Shown here: positions 63,257 to 64,000 of the stretch, piece by piece | Layout of the letters: the number at the start of each line of letters is the position of its first letter | Numbering within the stretch: the first letter of the stretch is position 1 | Source of the DNA: AP-15 sp035538335 | GTDB taxonomy: Bacteria > Pseudomonadota > Alphaproteobacteria > ATCC43930 > CGMCC-115725 | NCBI GenBank assembly: GCA_035538335.1 | Contig: DATLKN010000008.1 | Location: forward strand, 1-64,000 | Direction of reading: 5' to 3' | DNA: 64,000 bases | Translations under genes and position numbers: made by a program | The notes under the pieces: generated by a model | What the model saw: the letters and a program-made list of their open reading frames with translations, nothing else | What the model was told of the DNA's origin: nothing | The model's database searches: none

Positions 63257-63278
63257 GCGCAACTCCCCGATCCGCATT

Positions 63279-63307
63279 ACTATGCCGCGGCCTCGGGCGC
63301 CCGTCCA
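63279..63307 (-). promoter_or_regulatory. Conserved promoter-like element before TPS copy 3
   Basis: TGGACG (63302-63307, complement) and CATAGT (63279-63284, complement) with 17 bases between, matching copies 1 and 2. GTG 63256 lies 22 bases downstream. Confidence 0.5.
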
Positions 63308-63374
63308 GGGCGCGGGCGTCCGGGCGGATCGCTTTCGTGTCATCGGCGTTGACGCGCTTTAGCAAGGGTATTCG

Positions 63375-64000
63375 ATGCGGGGTCGGCGGATGTCGCAGGC
63401 GATCTCGGTGAGAGTCCTCGGGGCTCTCGCTTGCGTTTTCCTCGTCGCCTTGCCCGGAGCGGCAGCGGCGCATCCCCGAAAGGCCGTCGTGCCGGCGCCG
63501 CAGTCGGCCGCTCAATGCGCGCCAGCGGCAGCTGCCGCGGCTCTCTCTCGGCTCGCGCGCGCCGTCGAGGGCGCCGAATCGAACTACGGCGAGAATCCGC
63601 GGATGTGGCGGCCGGACCCCGCCGGGCCGCAGGGGCCGATGCAGGTGACCGCGGCCGCGGCGGCCGATGTCGGCGGCGGCGACCGCTTCGACCCGGCGGT
63701 GAACCTCACGCTCGGCCGCGCCTATCTCGCCCATATGTACCGCCGTTTCGGCAGCTGGTCCGAAGCGGTCGCGGCCTACAATTGGGGGCCGGGCAACCTG
63801 GATTCCTGGATCAGGAACGGCCATTCTCCGGTGACGCTGCCGCCGGCGGTCGCGCGCTATCGCAACCGGGTGCTCGCGGCGGCCGAACTGCCGTTGCCGA
63901 AGGGCGCCACGCTCGGCGAGAGCTGGGCCGCGGCGCTGCGCCGCCCGCATCTCGCCGGCATCGCCCATGCGCAGCCACGCCGCACGGGCGTCGCCGCGCG
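63375..64000 (+). CDS. Lytic transglycosylase-like protein (partial, runs off the window)
   Basis: The reading frame from ATG 63375 (AAGGG upstream) stays open to the edge, giving at least 208 residues. A signal peptide (ALACVFLVALPGAAAAHP) precedes an SLT-type domain: catalytic Glu in RAVEGAESNYGENP, then GPQGPMQVT and AVAAYNWGPGN. It would cleave peptidoglycan glycan strands in the periplasm, possibly opening paths for secretion machines. Its neighbour is a secreted TPS protein, but functional linkage is inferred. Downstream sequence is missing. Confidence 0.8.
   Translation, partial: MRGRRMSQAISVRVLGALACVFLVALPGAAAAHPRKAVVPAPQSAAQCAPAAAAAALSRLARAVEGAESNYGENPRMWRPDPAGPQGPMQVTAAAAADVGGGDRFDPAVNLTLGRAYLAHMYRRFGSWSEAVAAYNWGPGNLDSWIRNGHSPVTLPPAVARYRNRVLAAAELPLPKGATLGESWAAALRRPHLAGIAHAQPRRTGVAA

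Overview
The window looks like chromosomal DNA of a high-GC alphaproteobacterium. Codon third positions are almost all G or C. Protein families (polar amino-acid ABC cassette, class III CoA-transferase, fused transaldolase/phosphoglucose isomerase, DUF1330, DUF5681, FitAB-type toxin-antitoxin) and several palindromic intergenic repeat families fit that group. I cannot name a genus. I see no tRNA, rRNA, CRISPR array, transposase or phage module. Essentially the whole window is coding.

Left part (1-26 kb). A 1.6-kb-residue secreted RHS/YD-repeat protein with an N-terminal C39-like peptidase domain opens the window. A small-molecule catabolic region follows (class III aminotransferase, class II aldolase, enolase-superfamily enzyme, amino-acid-type ABC importer, D-2-hydroxyacid dehydrogenase). 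A minus-strand block then carries an aspartate dehydrogenase-like enzyme, an exported creatininase-family protein, a beta-propeller protein, two duplicated cupins, an acyl-CoA dehydrogenase and a DUF1330 protein. Next come a molybdopterin oxidoreductase, a VWA protein paired with a membrane-anchored J-domain protein, and an MFS exporter.

Middle part (26-41 kb). A PIN-toxin/antitoxin pair borders an AT-rich patch and a lower-GC methyltransferase. Then follow a giant fused ABC exporter, a folate reductase coupled to a uronate dehydrogenase, an ArsC-like protein, a CoA-transferase, a ferritin-like diiron protein, an MFS exporter with a convergent ArsR-type regulator and a perfect palindrome at its promoter, and a class III nucleotide cyclase.

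41-50 kb is a tightly packed pentose-phosphate operon: tal-pgi fusion, gnd, zwf, rpe, pgl, rpiA and a HAD phosphatase. The last four genes overlap by 4 nt each. folD follows on the other strand.

51-64 kb holds the most unusual locus. Two full-length filamentous-haemagglutinin-type (TPS-domain) secreted proteins and a truncated third copy share one leader/promoter element. The middle full-length copy heads a continuous operon with a CHASE2-adenylate/guanylate cyclase, an exported TPR-CHAT caspase-like protease and a DUF928 protein. From memory this set of families is typical of cyanobacterial loci; here it sits in a proteobacterial chromosome. It suggests a surface-protein/peptidase system with a membrane sensor cyclase. 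No TpsB (FhaC/ShlB) transporter is present in the window. A lytic transglycosylase gene runs off the right edge.
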